A stretch of DNA of 28,914 bases from an uncultured Eubacteriales bacterium (GTDB taxonomy: Bacteria > Bacillota > Clostridia > Oscillospirales > Oscillospiraceae): assembly GCA_900552475.1 (NCBI GenBank), contig USAC01000018.1, positions 1 to 28,914 of the forward strand, given 5' to 3'. Below the pieces are notes generated by a model. It searched no databases. It had not been told where the DNA came from and saw only the letters and a program-made list of their open reading frames with translations. Below are positions 18,104 to 26,634 of the stretch, one piece after another. The translations under genes and the position numbers were made by a program. Every line of letters starts with the position of its first letter. Position 1 is the stretch's first letter.

Positions 18104-18538
18104 TTACTTCGTCTCCTCGAGAATTTTGTCCAGATTTTGCTCCATGCGCGCCATGGCCGCGAAGAACGCCGCACGAGTCGGCTCGTCGATGCCCGCCATC
18201 AGGCCGTCAAAAAAGTCGCTCTGCAGCGCCCGGCCGCGCTCGATGACCGGCGGGGCGCGGTCGGTACAGCGCAGCTCCACCTTCCGCCGGTCGCCCGCCA
18301 CGGCCTGCCGCGTGAGATAGCCCTCCCGCACGAGCCGGTCGACGTGGATCGATACGAGATTGGCTTTGATGTGCCGTACCTCGACGATGTCCCGCGCCGT
18401 TTTATAGGTGGGGTTGTTCGCGAGGAAGAGCAGGATGTCAAACGCCGTCTGCGCAAGGCCCAGCTCCTGACACAGCGGCCGGCAGACCGCGCCGTAGGCC
18501 AGCGCCGTCTTGCGCGCAAATTCAATACTCGGATTCAT
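18104..18538 (-). CDS. MarR-family transcriptional regulator
   Basis: The 144-residue protein has the MarR winged-helix layout: an N-terminal helix (MNPSIEFARKTALAYGAVC), the helix LGLAQTAFDILLFLANN, the recognition helix region TARDIVEVRHIKANLVSIHVDRLVREGY (about 60-85), and the wing LTRQAVAGDRRKVELRCT with the conserved DRR. A C-terminal dimer helix follows (PTRAAFFAAMARMEQNLDKIL). The start at 18538 was picked for the AGAGG 6 nt upstream; two earlier in-frame ATGs lack such a site. It most likely represses its own operon with the TauE-like exporter: a perfect palindrome overlaps the transcript start. The ligand is not known. Confidence 0.9.
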   Translation of the reverse strand: MNPSIEFARKTALAYGAVCRPLCQELGLAQTAFDILLFLANNPTYKTARDIVEVRHIKANLVSIHVDRLVREGYLTRQAVAGDRRKVELRCTDRAPPVIERGRALQSDFFDGLMAGIDEPTRAAFFAAMARMEQNLDKILEETK

Positions 18539-18567
18539 AGCATACCTCTGATTCATCAAAATTAGAC

Positions 18568-18612
18568 AGTTCAATCTTGAACTATTATAGCCCGCTACCC
18601 ACTACTTGTCAA
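18568..18612 (-). promoter_or_regulatory. Consensus promoter with palindromic MarR operator
   Basis: On the minus strand TTGACA (18612-18607), a 17-nt spacer and TATAAT (18589-18584) are a perfect sigma-A promoter. Directly downstream, AGTTCAAGATTGAACT (18583-18568) is a 7+7 perfect inverted repeat with a 2-nt centre. It covers the transcript start, which fits autorepression by the MarR protein encoded 30 nt further on. Confidence 0.85.
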
Positions 18613-18628
18613 GCTCCGCCCGCAAAAA

Positions 18629-18803
18629 CAGAAGCAGCGTATGGCATAGCCATACGCTGCTTCTGAAAGTCTTACAGAGTTCGCGCCGCCGCAGCGGCGC
18701 AAATAAAGTCCGATTCGTTTTTGCGGCGTGTACGTCGCAAAAAACACCCTGCGCGGAGCGGAGCGAGAGTTTTTTCATGCAAAAGGGCTTGCCCTCTTGC
18801 ATG
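18629..18803 (-). repeat. Composite hairpin repeat element, copy B, with atp operon terminator
   Basis: On the minus strand the block starts directly after the atpC stop with a hairpin (arms about CATGCAAGAGGGC, 18803-18776). It then has CTCGCTCCGCTCCGCGC and GGCGCGAACTCTGTAAGACT, and ends with a strong hairpin (CAGAAGCAGCGTATGG arm, 18665-18629) followed by TTTTT. The order and the core words match copy A at 13902-13728. The last hairpin is a good terminator for the ATP synthase operon. Confidence 0.65.
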
Positions 18804-19207
18804 TTATTGTCCGCCCTTCACCCGCAGACGGTTGAGCGCGCGGGCGAGGTTGGCCTGCGCCATGCGGTATTCCTGGATGCTGCGCTTCTGGATCATCTCC
18901 TCGCGGGCGCGGTCCGCGGCGCGGCGGGCGCGGTTGGCGTCGATCTCCTCGGGGCGCTCGGCTGAGTCGACGAGGACAAGTACGTCGCCGCCCTCCACCT
19001 TCACAAGGCCCTCGGAGACGGCGGCGCGGTACTCCTCTCCCTCCGGTGTGCGGCAGCGCAGCTCCCCCGGCACGACCGCCGCAATGATATTGCAGTGGTG
19101 CGCGAGGATGCCGGCCTCTCCGTCGACCGTCGGGACGACGAGACTCTCGCAAGGACCCTCGTAGAACGTGTGATCCGCGGCGAGGATGTGTACCTGAAAG
19201 GCCTCCA

Positions 19208-19208
<1 letters not shown>
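18804..19208 (-). CDS. atpC: F1Fo ATP synthase subunit epsilon
   Basis: The 134-residue epsilon subunit sits in the central stalk with gamma and can inhibit ATP hydrolysis. The N-terminal beta-sandwich is clear: FQVHILAADHTFYEGPCESLVVPTVDGEAGILAHH (residues 4-38) with the family's G-E-x-G-I-L-x-H-H stretch, then VSEGLVKVEGGDVLVLVDSAE. The C-terminal two-helix domain follows (residues about 85-134: RARRAADRAREEMIQ, RMAQANLARALNRLRV), full length. The ATG overlaps the atpD stop as TGATG, so the two are coupled. Codon use is the left-hand (CTC/ACG/GCG-rich) type. Confidence 0.95.
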
Positions 19209-20620
<1,412 letters not shown>

Positions 20621-20645
20621 TTATATTATAAGTTCGTTCTTTTCT

Positions 20646-21530
20646 TTAATCCCGCTTCTGCACAGCAGCTGCACCACCGATGATCTCGGTGATCTCCTGG
20701 GTGATGGAGCCCTGACGGGTACGGTTGTACTCCAGCTGCAGATCGCGGATCATGTCGTTCGCGCTCTTGGTGGCGGAATCCATGGCGGTCATGCGGGCGC
20801 TCTGCTCGGCGCAGTAGCTCTCGGTCATGGCACCAAAGATCATGCCATGCATGTAGATGGGCGCGGTCTGCTCGAACACCGTCCAGGCGTCCGGGAACAT
20901 CTCCACCTCACCGCTGGGGTCGCCCAGACCCTTGGGGGCGGGCTGCAGATGCTCGCGGTCCAGCGGCAGCAGACGCACCATGGTGGGCTCGCTGGTCAGT
21001 GCGTTCTCGATCCTGGTGTAGACGAGGTAGATCTCATCCAGCTTGCCGGACTTGAAGTCGTCGATGGCGTCCACCGTGATGTCGCGGGCGCGCTGCAGGG
21101 TGGGCGCGGTGGCACTGTAGCGGAACTCTTCCACCAGACGCGGGTCCTTGTGGTACAGTGCGCGGTAACCTACCTGACCGATCACATAGAACCGGTCGTT
21201 CTCATCCGCGTGCTCCTTGAGGAACCGGAGGATGTTCTGGTTGAATGCACCGGCCATGCCCTTGTCTGCCGTCAGCACCAGATAGGCGCGGCGGGGGTTC
21301 GACTTTTCGTTGGTACGGTCGTGGAAGAACGGGTGCACCGGCTCCTCCGGCAGATGAGGCACCACCCGGGAGATGGTGTCGCGCATGCGGTTGAAGTAGG
21401 GCGAAACGTTCTGGTAATTCTTGCGCGCCTTGCGGAGCTTGGACGAGGAGATCAGGTACATGGCGTTCGTGATCTTCATGGTGTCCTGAATGCTCTCAAT
21501 GCGCTCTTTCAGCAGCTTACTGGACGGCAT
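20646..21530 (-). CDS. atpG: F1Fo ATP synthase subunit gamma
   Basis: The 294-residue gamma subunit forms the rotating shaft of F1. The N-terminal helix LLKERIESIQDTMKITNAMYLISSSKLRKAR (residues about 5-35) and the C-terminal AEQSARMTAMDSATKSANDMI (about 246-266) followed by LEYNRTRQGSITQEITEIIGGA are the family's paired coiled-coil ends. The central Rossmann-like part (YLVLTADKGMAGAFNQNILRF) is present. The start at 21530 has GGGAGG 8 nt upstream and lies 14 nt inside the end of atpA, so translation is coupled. An in-frame ATG at 21548 has no ribosome site. Codon use is the right-hand type. Confidence 0.95.
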   Translation of the reverse strand: MPSSKLLKERIESIQDTMKITNAMYLISSSKLRKARKNYQNVSPYFNRMRDTISRVVPHLPEEPVHPFFHDRTNEKSNPRRAYLVLTADKGMAGAFNQNILRFLKEHADENDRFYVIGQVGYRALYHKDPRLVEEFRYSATAPTLQRARDITVDAIDDFKSGKLDEIYLVYTRIENALTSEPTMVRLLPLDREHLQPAPKGLGDPSGEVEMFPDAWTVFEQTAPIYMHGMIFGAMTESYCAEQSARMTAMDSATKSANDMIRDLQLEYNRTRQGSITQEITEIIGGAAAVQKRD

Positions 21531-23247
21531 GGCTGTCGCCTCCCGCATATGCTTTCCAGGCGTTCAGGATGGCATCGACCTCATCGGGTTCGAGCTTGCC
21601 GGTGGCGGTGATCTTGTCCATCGTGCCGGACACATCCGCGCGGAACTGGCGCACAAATGCGGAAGTCTTGGTGCGCAGCTCGGCCGTGGGGATCTCGTCG
21701 AGCACGCCATGCGAAGCCAGCGTGAGCAGGACCACCTGCTCTGCGTCGGACTTAGGCTGATACAGCGGCTGCTTGAGCATCTCCATCAGGGCCTTGCCGT
21801 GATCCAGCTGGCGGCGGGTCTCGGCGTCCAGATCGGAGCTGAACTGGGCAAAGGACTCCATGTCCTTGTACTGTGCCAGCTCGATACGCAGGTTGGCGTT
21901 GGCCTTCTTCATGGCCTTGGTCTGGGCTGCGCCGCCCACACGGGACACCGACAGGCCCACGTTGACAGCCGGGCGGTTGCCGGCGTTGAACAGGGCGCTC
22001 TCCAGGAAGATCTGGCCATCGGTGATGGAAATGACGTTGGTGGGGATGTAAGCGGAAACGTCGCCTGCCTGGGTCTCGACGATGGGCAGTGCGGTGATGG
22101 AACCGCCGCCCAGGTCATCACGCATGCGGCAGGAGCGCTCCAGCAGACGGGAGTGCAGATAGAACACATCGCCGGGGTAAGCTTCACGGCCGGGAGAACG
22201 GCGCAGCAGCAGCGAGATGGCACGGTAGGCCACCGCATGCTTGGACAGATCGTCGTACACGATCAGCACGCTCTTGCCCTTGCCCATGAAGTACTCGGCC
22301 AGCGCAGTGCCGGCATAAGGGGCGATGTACTGCAGCGGTGCCGAGTCGGACGCGGTAGCCGCCACGATGGTGGTGTAGCTCATGGCACCGTGCTTCTGCA
22401 GGTCGCCTGCCACGCGAGCGATGGAAGAAGCCTTCTGGCCGATGGCCACATAGATGCACAGCACATCCTTGTCCTTCTGGTTCAGGATGGCGTCGGTTGC
22501 AATGGAGGTCTTGCCGGTCTGGCGGTCGCCGATGATCAGCTCACGCTGGCCGCGGCCGATGGGGAACATGGAGTCGATGGCCAGGATGCCGGTGTGCAGC
22601 GGGGTGTCCACGCTCTGGCGCTCCAGGATGCCGGGGGCCTGCTTCTCGATGGGGTTGTAGCCCTCTGCCTCAATGGGGCCCTTGCCGTCGATGGGCTCGC
22701 CCAGGGGGCTGATGACGCGGCCCAGGAAGCCGTCGCCCACCGGGATACCGGCGCGCTTGCCGCTGCGGGTCACCAGAGTGCCCACGCCCACTTCCTCGAT
22801 CTTGTCAAACAGCATGATGCCCAGATGATCGGGCTCCACGCTTTCCACCATGCCCTTTGCACCGTTGTCAAAGGTAACGATCTCGCCGTAAACGGCCTGA
22901 TCCATGCCCTTGACGTCCACAACGCCGTCGGCTGCGGAGATCACGGTGCCGCCCTCTGCGGTCGTGGCGGCGGGCTTGTAGTCCTCCACACGGGTCTGCA
23001 TCACAGCCAGGCTGGGCGCATCCGCCGTAATGGCGGCCAGAGCGCTCTTGCCGGAGTTGTCGAACACACGGTCGCCCACCTGCAGCACATAGCCGGAGAT
23101 CAGGTCCGGCTCCACGCTGACGGTCAGCTCCACCTCAGCGGCACCGTACTGCTTTTTCAGCTGGGTGCGGATGCGCTCCACGGCGTCCTCAGCCGGGGTA
23201 CGGGCACAGTGCAGATAAGCCTTTAAAATCTCAGACGCGCTTGCCAT
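21517..23247 (-). CDS. atpA: F1Fo ATP synthase subunit alpha with N-terminal delta-like extension (delta-alpha fusion)
   Basis: The 576-residue protein is about 70 residues longer than usual alpha. Residues about 95-576 are normal alpha: GTVISAADGVVDVKGM (100-115), Walker A GDRQTGKT (240-247), and the C-terminal helical domain. Residues 1-75 resemble the C-terminal domain of subunit delta/OSCP: a helix (AVERIRTQLKKQYGA, 22-36), then AEVELTVSVEPDLISGYVLQVGDRVFDNSGKSAL, matching the delta pattern V-x-V-D-P-x-L-I-x-G-x-x-L-x-x-G-D-x-x-x-D-x-S-x-x-x-x-L. The normal N-terminal alpha helix, which delta binds, is replaced by the linker TADAPSLAVMQTRVEDYK. No atpH is present between atpF and atpA. 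The start at 23247 has GGGGGAG upstream and overlaps atpF by 17 nt. The N-terminal domain of delta is absent from this locus. Confidence 0.93.
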   Translation of the reverse strand: MASASEILKAYLHCARTPAEDAVERIRTQLKKQYGAAEVELTVSVEPDLISGYVLQVGDRVFDNSGKSALAAITADAPSLAVMQTRVEDYKPAATTAEGGTVISAADGVVDVKGMDQAVYGEIVTFDNGAKGMVESVEPDHLGIMLFDKIEEVGVGTLVTRSGKRAGIPVGDGFLGRVISPLGEPIDGKGPIEAEGYNPIEKQAPGILERQSVDTPLHTGILAIDSMFPIGRGQRELIIGDRQTGKTSIATDAILNQKDKDVLCIYVAIGQKASSIARVAGDLQKHGAMSYTTIVAATASDSAPLQYIAPYAGTALAEYFMGKGKSVLIVYDDLSKHAVAYRAISLLLRRSPGREAYPGDVFYLHSRLLERSCRMRDDLGGGSITALPIVETQAGDVSAYIPTNVISITDGQIFLESALFNAGNRPAVNVGLSVSRVGGAAQTKAMKKANANLRIELAQYKDMESFAQFSSDLDAETRRQLDHGKALMEMLKQPLYQPKSDAEQVVLLTLASHGVLDEIPTAELRTKTSAFVRQFRADVSGTMDKITATGKLEPDEVDAILNAWKAYAGGDSHAVQ

Positions 23248-23728
23248 CGCTCTCCCCCGCTTTCTGCAGCAGGTCGTCCAGCATACGGGCATCATCCTGC
23301 TGCGTGAGGTTGCGCTCCAGCACCTTTGCGCACATGGTGCGGGTCAGGTCGGCGATCTGTGCGTCGGCCTGGCGCAGCTTGCTGGCGCGCTCTGCTTCTG
23401 CAGCTGCCTTGCCCTCGGCCACGATGGCGTCGGCCTGACGCTGTGCCTCAGCCAGCAGCTGATCCTTCTGTTTTTCGGCCTGCTGTGCGCTCTCTTCGCG
23501 GCGGGCAGCGGCCTCAACGTCCACATTGTGCAGCTTGTCGTTTGCTGCAGCCAGGGCAGCTTCTGCCTTGGTCTTTGCATCCTGCGCATTGGCCAGCTCA
23601 TCGTCCACCATCTTCTGGCGCTTGTCCAGCACGTCCTGCACAGGCTTGAACAGGAACTTGCGCAGCAGCGCGTACATGATGAGAACGTTGACCACGGTCC
23701 ACAGCAGGTTGATATCGAGTTTCAGCAT
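23231..23728 (-). CDS. atpF: F1Fo ATP synthase subunit b
   Basis: The 165-residue stator subunit has one N-terminal membrane helix (LLWTVVNVLIMYALLRKFLF, residues 8-27) followed by KPVQDVLDKRQKMVDDEL and a long charged, Ala-rich coiled coil (about 35-150), as usual for b. Length is normal, so the delta domain is not fused here. The C-terminus (DDARMLDDLLQKAGESDGKRV) would contact delta in standard enzymes. With only the delta C-terminal segment present on alpha, the b-delta contact may differ. The gene overlaps atpA by 17 nt and follows atpE by 18 nt. Confidence 0.93.
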   Translation of the reverse strand: MLKLDINLLWTVVNVLIMYALLRKFLFKPVQDVLDKRQKMVDDELANAQDAKTKAEAALAAANDKLHNVDVEAAARREESAQQAEKQKDQLLAEAQRQADAIVAEGKAAAEAERASKLRQADAQIADLTRTMCAKVLERNLTQQDDARMLDDLLQKAGESDGKRV

Positions 23729-23746
23729 TCGTTCACGCCTCCATTA

Positions 23747-23971
23747 TCAGCCCAGGAACAGGATGATCAGCAGTGCAACAACGAAGCCGAAAATTGCGGT
23801 ACCTTCTGCCAGAGCAGCGCCCAGCAGCAGGTTGGTCTGGATCTTGCTGGCAGCCTCGGGCTGACGGGAGATAGCCTCCGTTGCCTTACCGGTTGCAATA
23901 CCAATGCCAATGCCGCCGCCAATGCCGGTCAGCGCTGCAATGCCAGCGCCCAGAGCAATCAAACCGTTCAT
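23747..23971 (-). CDS. atpE: F1Fo ATP synthase subunit c (proton type)
   Basis: The 74-residue hairpin protein has helix 1 (MNGLIALGAGIAALTGIGGGIGIGIATGKA), the polar loop SRQPEAASKIQ, and helix 2 (LLLGAALAEGTAIFGFVVALLIILFLG) with the ion-binding glutamate in AALAEGT. Sodium-type c rings carry Gln in helix 1 and Glu-Ser plus Tyr in helix 2. Here these are Ile, Glu-Gly and Phe, so proton coupling is predicted. The start at 23971 has AGGAG 9 nt upstream; a longer reading from 23995 lacks a good site. Confidence 0.95.
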   Translation of the reverse strand: MNGLIALGAGIAALTGIGGGIGIGIATGKATEAISRQPEAASKIQTNLLLGAALAEGTAIFGFVVALLIILFLG

Positions 23972-24034
23972 AAGTAAAATCTCCTTTATTATCAAATTTG
24001 TGCTGCCTTCTCCCAGCGGGAAGGCGTTTGGTGG

Positions 24035-24718
24035 TTATTCCTCTCCGCCGATGCTCTCTTTCATGAACAGCGAGGTCAGGAACACAAAGACGTAGGTCTG
24101 GATCAGGCCGTCGAACAGGTCAAAGTAGAGACTGAACACGGCAGGAACGAAAACGGGCACCACCAGCTTGATCAGCTCCATGATGACGAATGCGCCCAGC
24201 ACGTTGCCGAACAGTCGCATGCACAGGCTGGTAGGCCGGATGGCGATTTCCAGAATGTTCATGGGGGTCATGACCGGGGTGGGGGCAGCCAGGCTCTTGA
24301 GGAAGCCGACGCCGCCGCGTGCGCGGATGCCGGAACCTTCAATGAGCACGATGCTCATCAGGGCCAGCGCAGCGGTCACGTCCAGATCCTTCGTGGGGGG
24401 CTTGACGCCGAACACGCCGATCAGGTTCGAGCAGGCAATGTAGATGGCCACGGTCATCAGATAGGGCACATAACATGCGCCCTCCTTGCCCAGCAGGCCT
24501 TCAAAGAAATTTTTGCCCGCAGTGTAGGCCATTTCCAGCACAGCCTGACGCTTGCTGATGTGGTCTACCTTCAGGTTACGGGTGAGCAGGATGGAACCCA
24601 GCACGACCAGCACCATGATCACCCAGCTGATGACCACGGATTCCGGGATCTGCAGCGGGCCGACCTTGACGTACTCGACGGTGAGCTCTTCCATCAGGGC
24701 TTGGGTCAACTTGTTCAT
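24035..24718 (-). CDS. atpB: F1Fo ATP synthase subunit a
   Basis: The 227-residue Fo subunit forms the ion half-channels. After an N-terminal external segment, helices occur at about 30-47, 85-103, 113-127, 170-193 and 195-220. The essential stator arginine is in SLCMRLFGNVLGAFV (about residue 166), preceded by NILEIAIRPTSL. The C-terminus ends IQTYVFVFLTSLFMKESI, typical of the family. GGAGGA lies 7 nt before the ATG. It is the first gene of the operon; no atpI (uncI) precedes it. A leader of about 200 nt separates it from the promoter. Confidence 0.95.
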   Translation of the reverse strand: MNKLTQALMEELTVEYVKVGPLQIPESVVISWVIMVLVVLGSILLTRNLKVDHISKRQAVLEMAYTAGKNFFEGLLGKEGACYVPYLMTVAIYIACSNLIGVFGVKPPTKDLDVTAALALMSIVLIEGSGIRARGGVGFLKSLAAPTPVMTPMNILEIAIRPTSLCMRLFGNVLGAFVIMELIKLVVPVFVPAVFSLYFDLFDGLIQTYVFVFLTSLFMKESIGGEE

Positions 24719-24852
24719 TTATTTTTCCTCCTTCCTGAAGAATGGGGTCCGGGTCTGAGGGTCGGTTCCGGCGATATTCTGCCCCGCAAAAGGGCTGCAC
24801 CGCACACCGGCTCCACACCTTCTTATCGCATGAAAAAAAGGCCAAAGAACGT

Positions 24853-24904
24853 GAAAAAAGCAAGGAAGGCGCTGGTGTTCAAAGCCCTGCGCGCCCTCCT
24901 TTTT
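24853..24904. terminator. Hairpin with flanking A/T tracts in the atp leader (candidate attenuator or bidirectional terminator)
   Basis: GGAAGGCGC (24864-24872) pairs with GCGCCCTCC (24891-24899), with one G-U pair. On the minus strand it is followed by TTGCTTTTTT, on the plus strand by TTTTT. It lies between the atp promoter and atpB, so on the minus strand it would cause premature termination of the operon transcript unless bypassed. Confidence 0.45.
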
Positions 24905-24932
24905 CCGGTTCGTTCGTCTTTTTCCGTTCAGT

Positions 24933-24961
24933 ATGATAGTACGATTGACGAAAATTGACAA
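24933..24961 (-). promoter_or_regulatory. Promoter of the ATP synthase operon
   Basis: On the minus strand TTGTCA (24961-24956), a 17-nt spacer, and TATCAT (24938-24933). The leader to atpB is about 208 nt and includes the hairpin at 24853-24904. Confidence 0.65.
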
Positions 24962-25248
24962 GCCCCTTCCTGTACATTCTACCTTTTGTTATATTATATT
25001 TCACAGGCTTCTCGAAAAAGTTGTGCAACCTGCTTTGTTTTTGCCTTCTCTGCTGCACTTTTTACACAGTTTTCTTAACCAATTTTTAGCTTTCCGGGCC
25101 ATGCAGGTGTCAAAATTGCCCCTTTGTAGAACTTTTATATAATGGGTATATAAAAAAAGTATAAGTCAAAGGCCTGTGATGCACGGTCAGATTGACAGAA
25201 CTTTGTCGATACCTATTTATAAAAGAAAGTGTCCGGTTTCCTGCGGGA
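24962..25248. other. AT-rich gap between the atp promoter and the DUF2798-like gene
   Basis: No gene seen. On the plus strand TTGCCC (25116-25121), 16 nt, and TATAAT (25138-25143) form a promoter-like pair that would fire into the antisense strand of the DUF2798-like gene; no reading frame follows it. No clear terminator for the DUF2798-like gene was found. Confidence 0.35.
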
Positions 25249-25713
25249 TCAGGCCGCCTTCTTTTCACCGCGGCGGAACAGCAGCCGGAAAATGGCACGG
25301 CTCAGCGGGCCACAGTACAGCATCTGCCAGCACAGGGCCATGGGCATGTTGCAGCCCCAGGTGTGCACCCAGGTGCCGAAGCTCGGCTCCTTGAACAGCA
25401 GCGTTGCCACCAGGCTCATCACCGGGCACATGATGCAGACGATCATCAGCGAGATGGCATAGGTGATGAACTGCGGCCGGTCGGTGGGCTTCATGAAAGT
25501 GAAAGCCAGTGCGGTGGCCAGCTTTTCCACCACAAAGAACTCCAGCACAAAGGCCACAGGCACCATGATGGGCATTTCGTGCAGGGCCATGCCGAAGGTG
25601 GCGTTGGTCACGCCGCCGGTGGCCAGTGCCACGTTGTAAACGATCATGCCATAGACCATGATGGCAGCCATGATGATGGTGAAGATGATTTTTTCCGGTA
25701 ACGTTTTGGGCAT
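25249..25713 (-). CDS. DUF2798-like four-helix membrane protein
   Basis: The 154-residue protein has four membrane helices: IIFTIIMAAIMVYGMIVYNVAL (about 8-29), MVPVAFVLEFFVVEKLATALAFTF (about 46-69), ITYAISLMIVCIMCPVMSLVATLLF (about 79-103) and a weaker one near MPMALCWQMLYCGPLSRAIF. The pairwise pattern, with helix 1 starting after a short basic tail and the C-terminal RLLFRRGEKK, fits the DUF2798 group, whose function is unknown. The start at 25713 (MPKTLPEK) was chosen because the longer frame to 25812 encodes an Arg-rich leader that coincides with a hairpin, and ACGGAG precedes 25713. Codon use is the right-hand type. Confidence 0.75.
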   Translation of the reverse strand: MPKTLPEKIIFTIIMAAIMVYGMIVYNVALATGGVTNATFGMALHEMPIMVPVAFVLEFFVVEKLATALAFTFMKPTDRPQFITYAISLMIVCIMCPVMSLVATLLFKEPSFGTWVHTWGCNMPMALCWQMLYCGPLSRAIFRLLFRRGEKKAA

Positions 25714-25760
25714 TTTGGTTTGTACTCCGTTTCTTTTTTGTTGTCCGAACTTTCGCCGCA

Positions 25761-25801
25761 AAAAAGCAGCCCCGCGGGAACTTTCGTCTCGCGGGGCTGC
25801 T
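25761..25801 (-). terminator. Terminator hairpin in the leader of the DUF2798-like gene
   Basis: On the minus strand the 12-bp arms AGCAGCCCCGCG and CGCGGGGCTGCT are followed by TTTTT. The hairpin lies only about 25 nt after an extended -10 box (TGCTAGAAT, 25824-25829) and about 48 nt before the start codon, so it could be an attenuator. It could instead end a transcript from further upstream. Confidence 0.6.
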
Positions 25802-25823
25802 GCGACTACCATTGATTGGCGTT

Positions 25824-25852
25824 ATTCTAGCACAAAAAACGGCTCTGCATAA
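25824..25852 (-). promoter_or_regulatory. Candidate extended -10 promoter for the DUF2798-like gene
   Basis: On the minus strand TGCTAGAAT contains a TG-extended -10 (TAGAAT, 25829-25824); the -35 (TTATGC, 25852-25847) is weak at 17 nt spacing. Transcription from here would pass through the hairpin at 25801-25765. Confidence 0.4.
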
Positions 25853-26159
25853 TACCCCGCTGGCATTTTCTCCCCTTTTTCGCAAAATCCTTCACGAACG
25901 ACCCAGAACTTTTATCACAATCCAAAAAAACATGCCCATCCGGCAGCATCTCTGGGGTGATCTGCCTCACGCATTCCGCCGGAACACCCCGCATGCGATC
26001 GGCCCGGCCGCCAGCAGCAGCAGAGGTTTTTCACAAGAGGGGTCCAAGGTTGGGCAGAGCGCGCAGAAACGCCGGTCTGCGGACCGTTTTTGTTGTATTT
26101 TGCCGGTTGTTTTCAAGATTTCAACAAAAATTTGTCTATTTCTTTGTATAGTCTGCGAA
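25853..26159. other. Gap with no supported gene
   Basis: Possible frames on both strands here lack ribosome sites and recognisable protein features. CGGTC/GACCG followed by TTTTT (26073-26091) is a weak plus-strand terminator-like hairpin. Otherwise I see nothing. Confidence 0.5.
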
Positions 26160-26188
26160 TGGACAAACGATGCACCCGCATGTATAAT
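26160..26188 (+). promoter_or_regulatory. Promoter of the small-frame transcript
   Basis: TGGACA (26160-26165), a 17-nt spacer, and a perfect TATAAT (26183-26188) preceded by TG. The expected start is at about 26195. Confidence 0.75.
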
Positions 26189-26269
26189 AAAGCCAGAAAC
26201 CAGAGAAGTACAGCAGAAGCTCAAATGAGAGCTAATCCCGCTGACTTGAAGCAGAAAGGAGCGAGACCG

Positions 26270-26320
26270 ATGGTCGATATGGAACCCGCACAGCAGGGAC
26301 AGGCTGTCGGGGTTCGCTGA
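26270..26320 (+). CDS. Small frame 1, 16 residues (MVDMEPAQQGQAVGVR)
   Basis: AAAGGAG at 26255-26261 lies 8 nt before the ATG. Codons 10-14 form one arm of the 12-bp long-range stem, so a translating ribosome would open that stem. No similarity to a known leader peptide is claimed. Confidence 0.45.
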   Translation: MVDMEPAQQGQAVGVR

Positions 26321-26479
26321 GAAGCAAAACAGAGGCTCACCACAAACGGGATGTTTCCCCCGTATAAAAACACAACGATAATGAGCCAGTCTTGAGCGTC
26401 AACATTGCGATATAACGACAGCCTGTCGATAAATCTAGACCCCCGGCAATTCAAATAGATCCGCCGAAGGTGATCACCG

Positions 26480-26518
26480 ATGAAGGTATCTTTTGTACGG
26501 AGACAGTTATTTGAATAG
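26480..26518 (+). CDS. Small frame 3, 12 residues (MKVSFVRRQLFE)
   Basis: AAGGTG at 26467-26472 lies 7 nt before the ATG. The frame ends 5 nt before the A-tract and ribosome site of the two-codon frame at 26538, suggesting coupled or sequential reading. Confidence 0.35.
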   Translation: MKVSFVRRQLFE

Positions 26519-26522
26519 CAAA

Positions 26523-26546
26523 AAAGGAGTTCTACCAATGTACTAG
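26523..26546 (+). other. Two-codon frame Met-Tyr-stop with strong ribosome site, module copy 1
   Basis: AAAGGAG (26523-26529), 8 nt, ATGTACTAG (26538-26546). The sequence CCAATGTACTAGT is nearly identical to CCAATGTTCTAGT at 26648. Ribosomes initiating here would stop after one elongation step, a situation known to regulate downstream events by stalling or site occupancy. Confidence 0.4.
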
Positions 26547-26634
26547 TCAAGATGCCCCAGCAAATCTAACTCGAAAGAATGTGGTAATATGAAATTCATC
26601 TTCAGAATCTCGGTGCCGCACTCCATCAGTTAAG

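Noticed and set aside
23728..23750. A missing or overlooked atpH between atpF and atpA
   Set aside because: atpF and atpA overlap by 17 nt and atpE and atpF are 18 nt apart, so there is no room; the delta-like segment is on alpha.
25812..26228. Plus-strand frame of 138 codons in the gap before the small-frame transcript
   Set aside because: No ribosome site, runs through a promoter, and has no recognisable motif.
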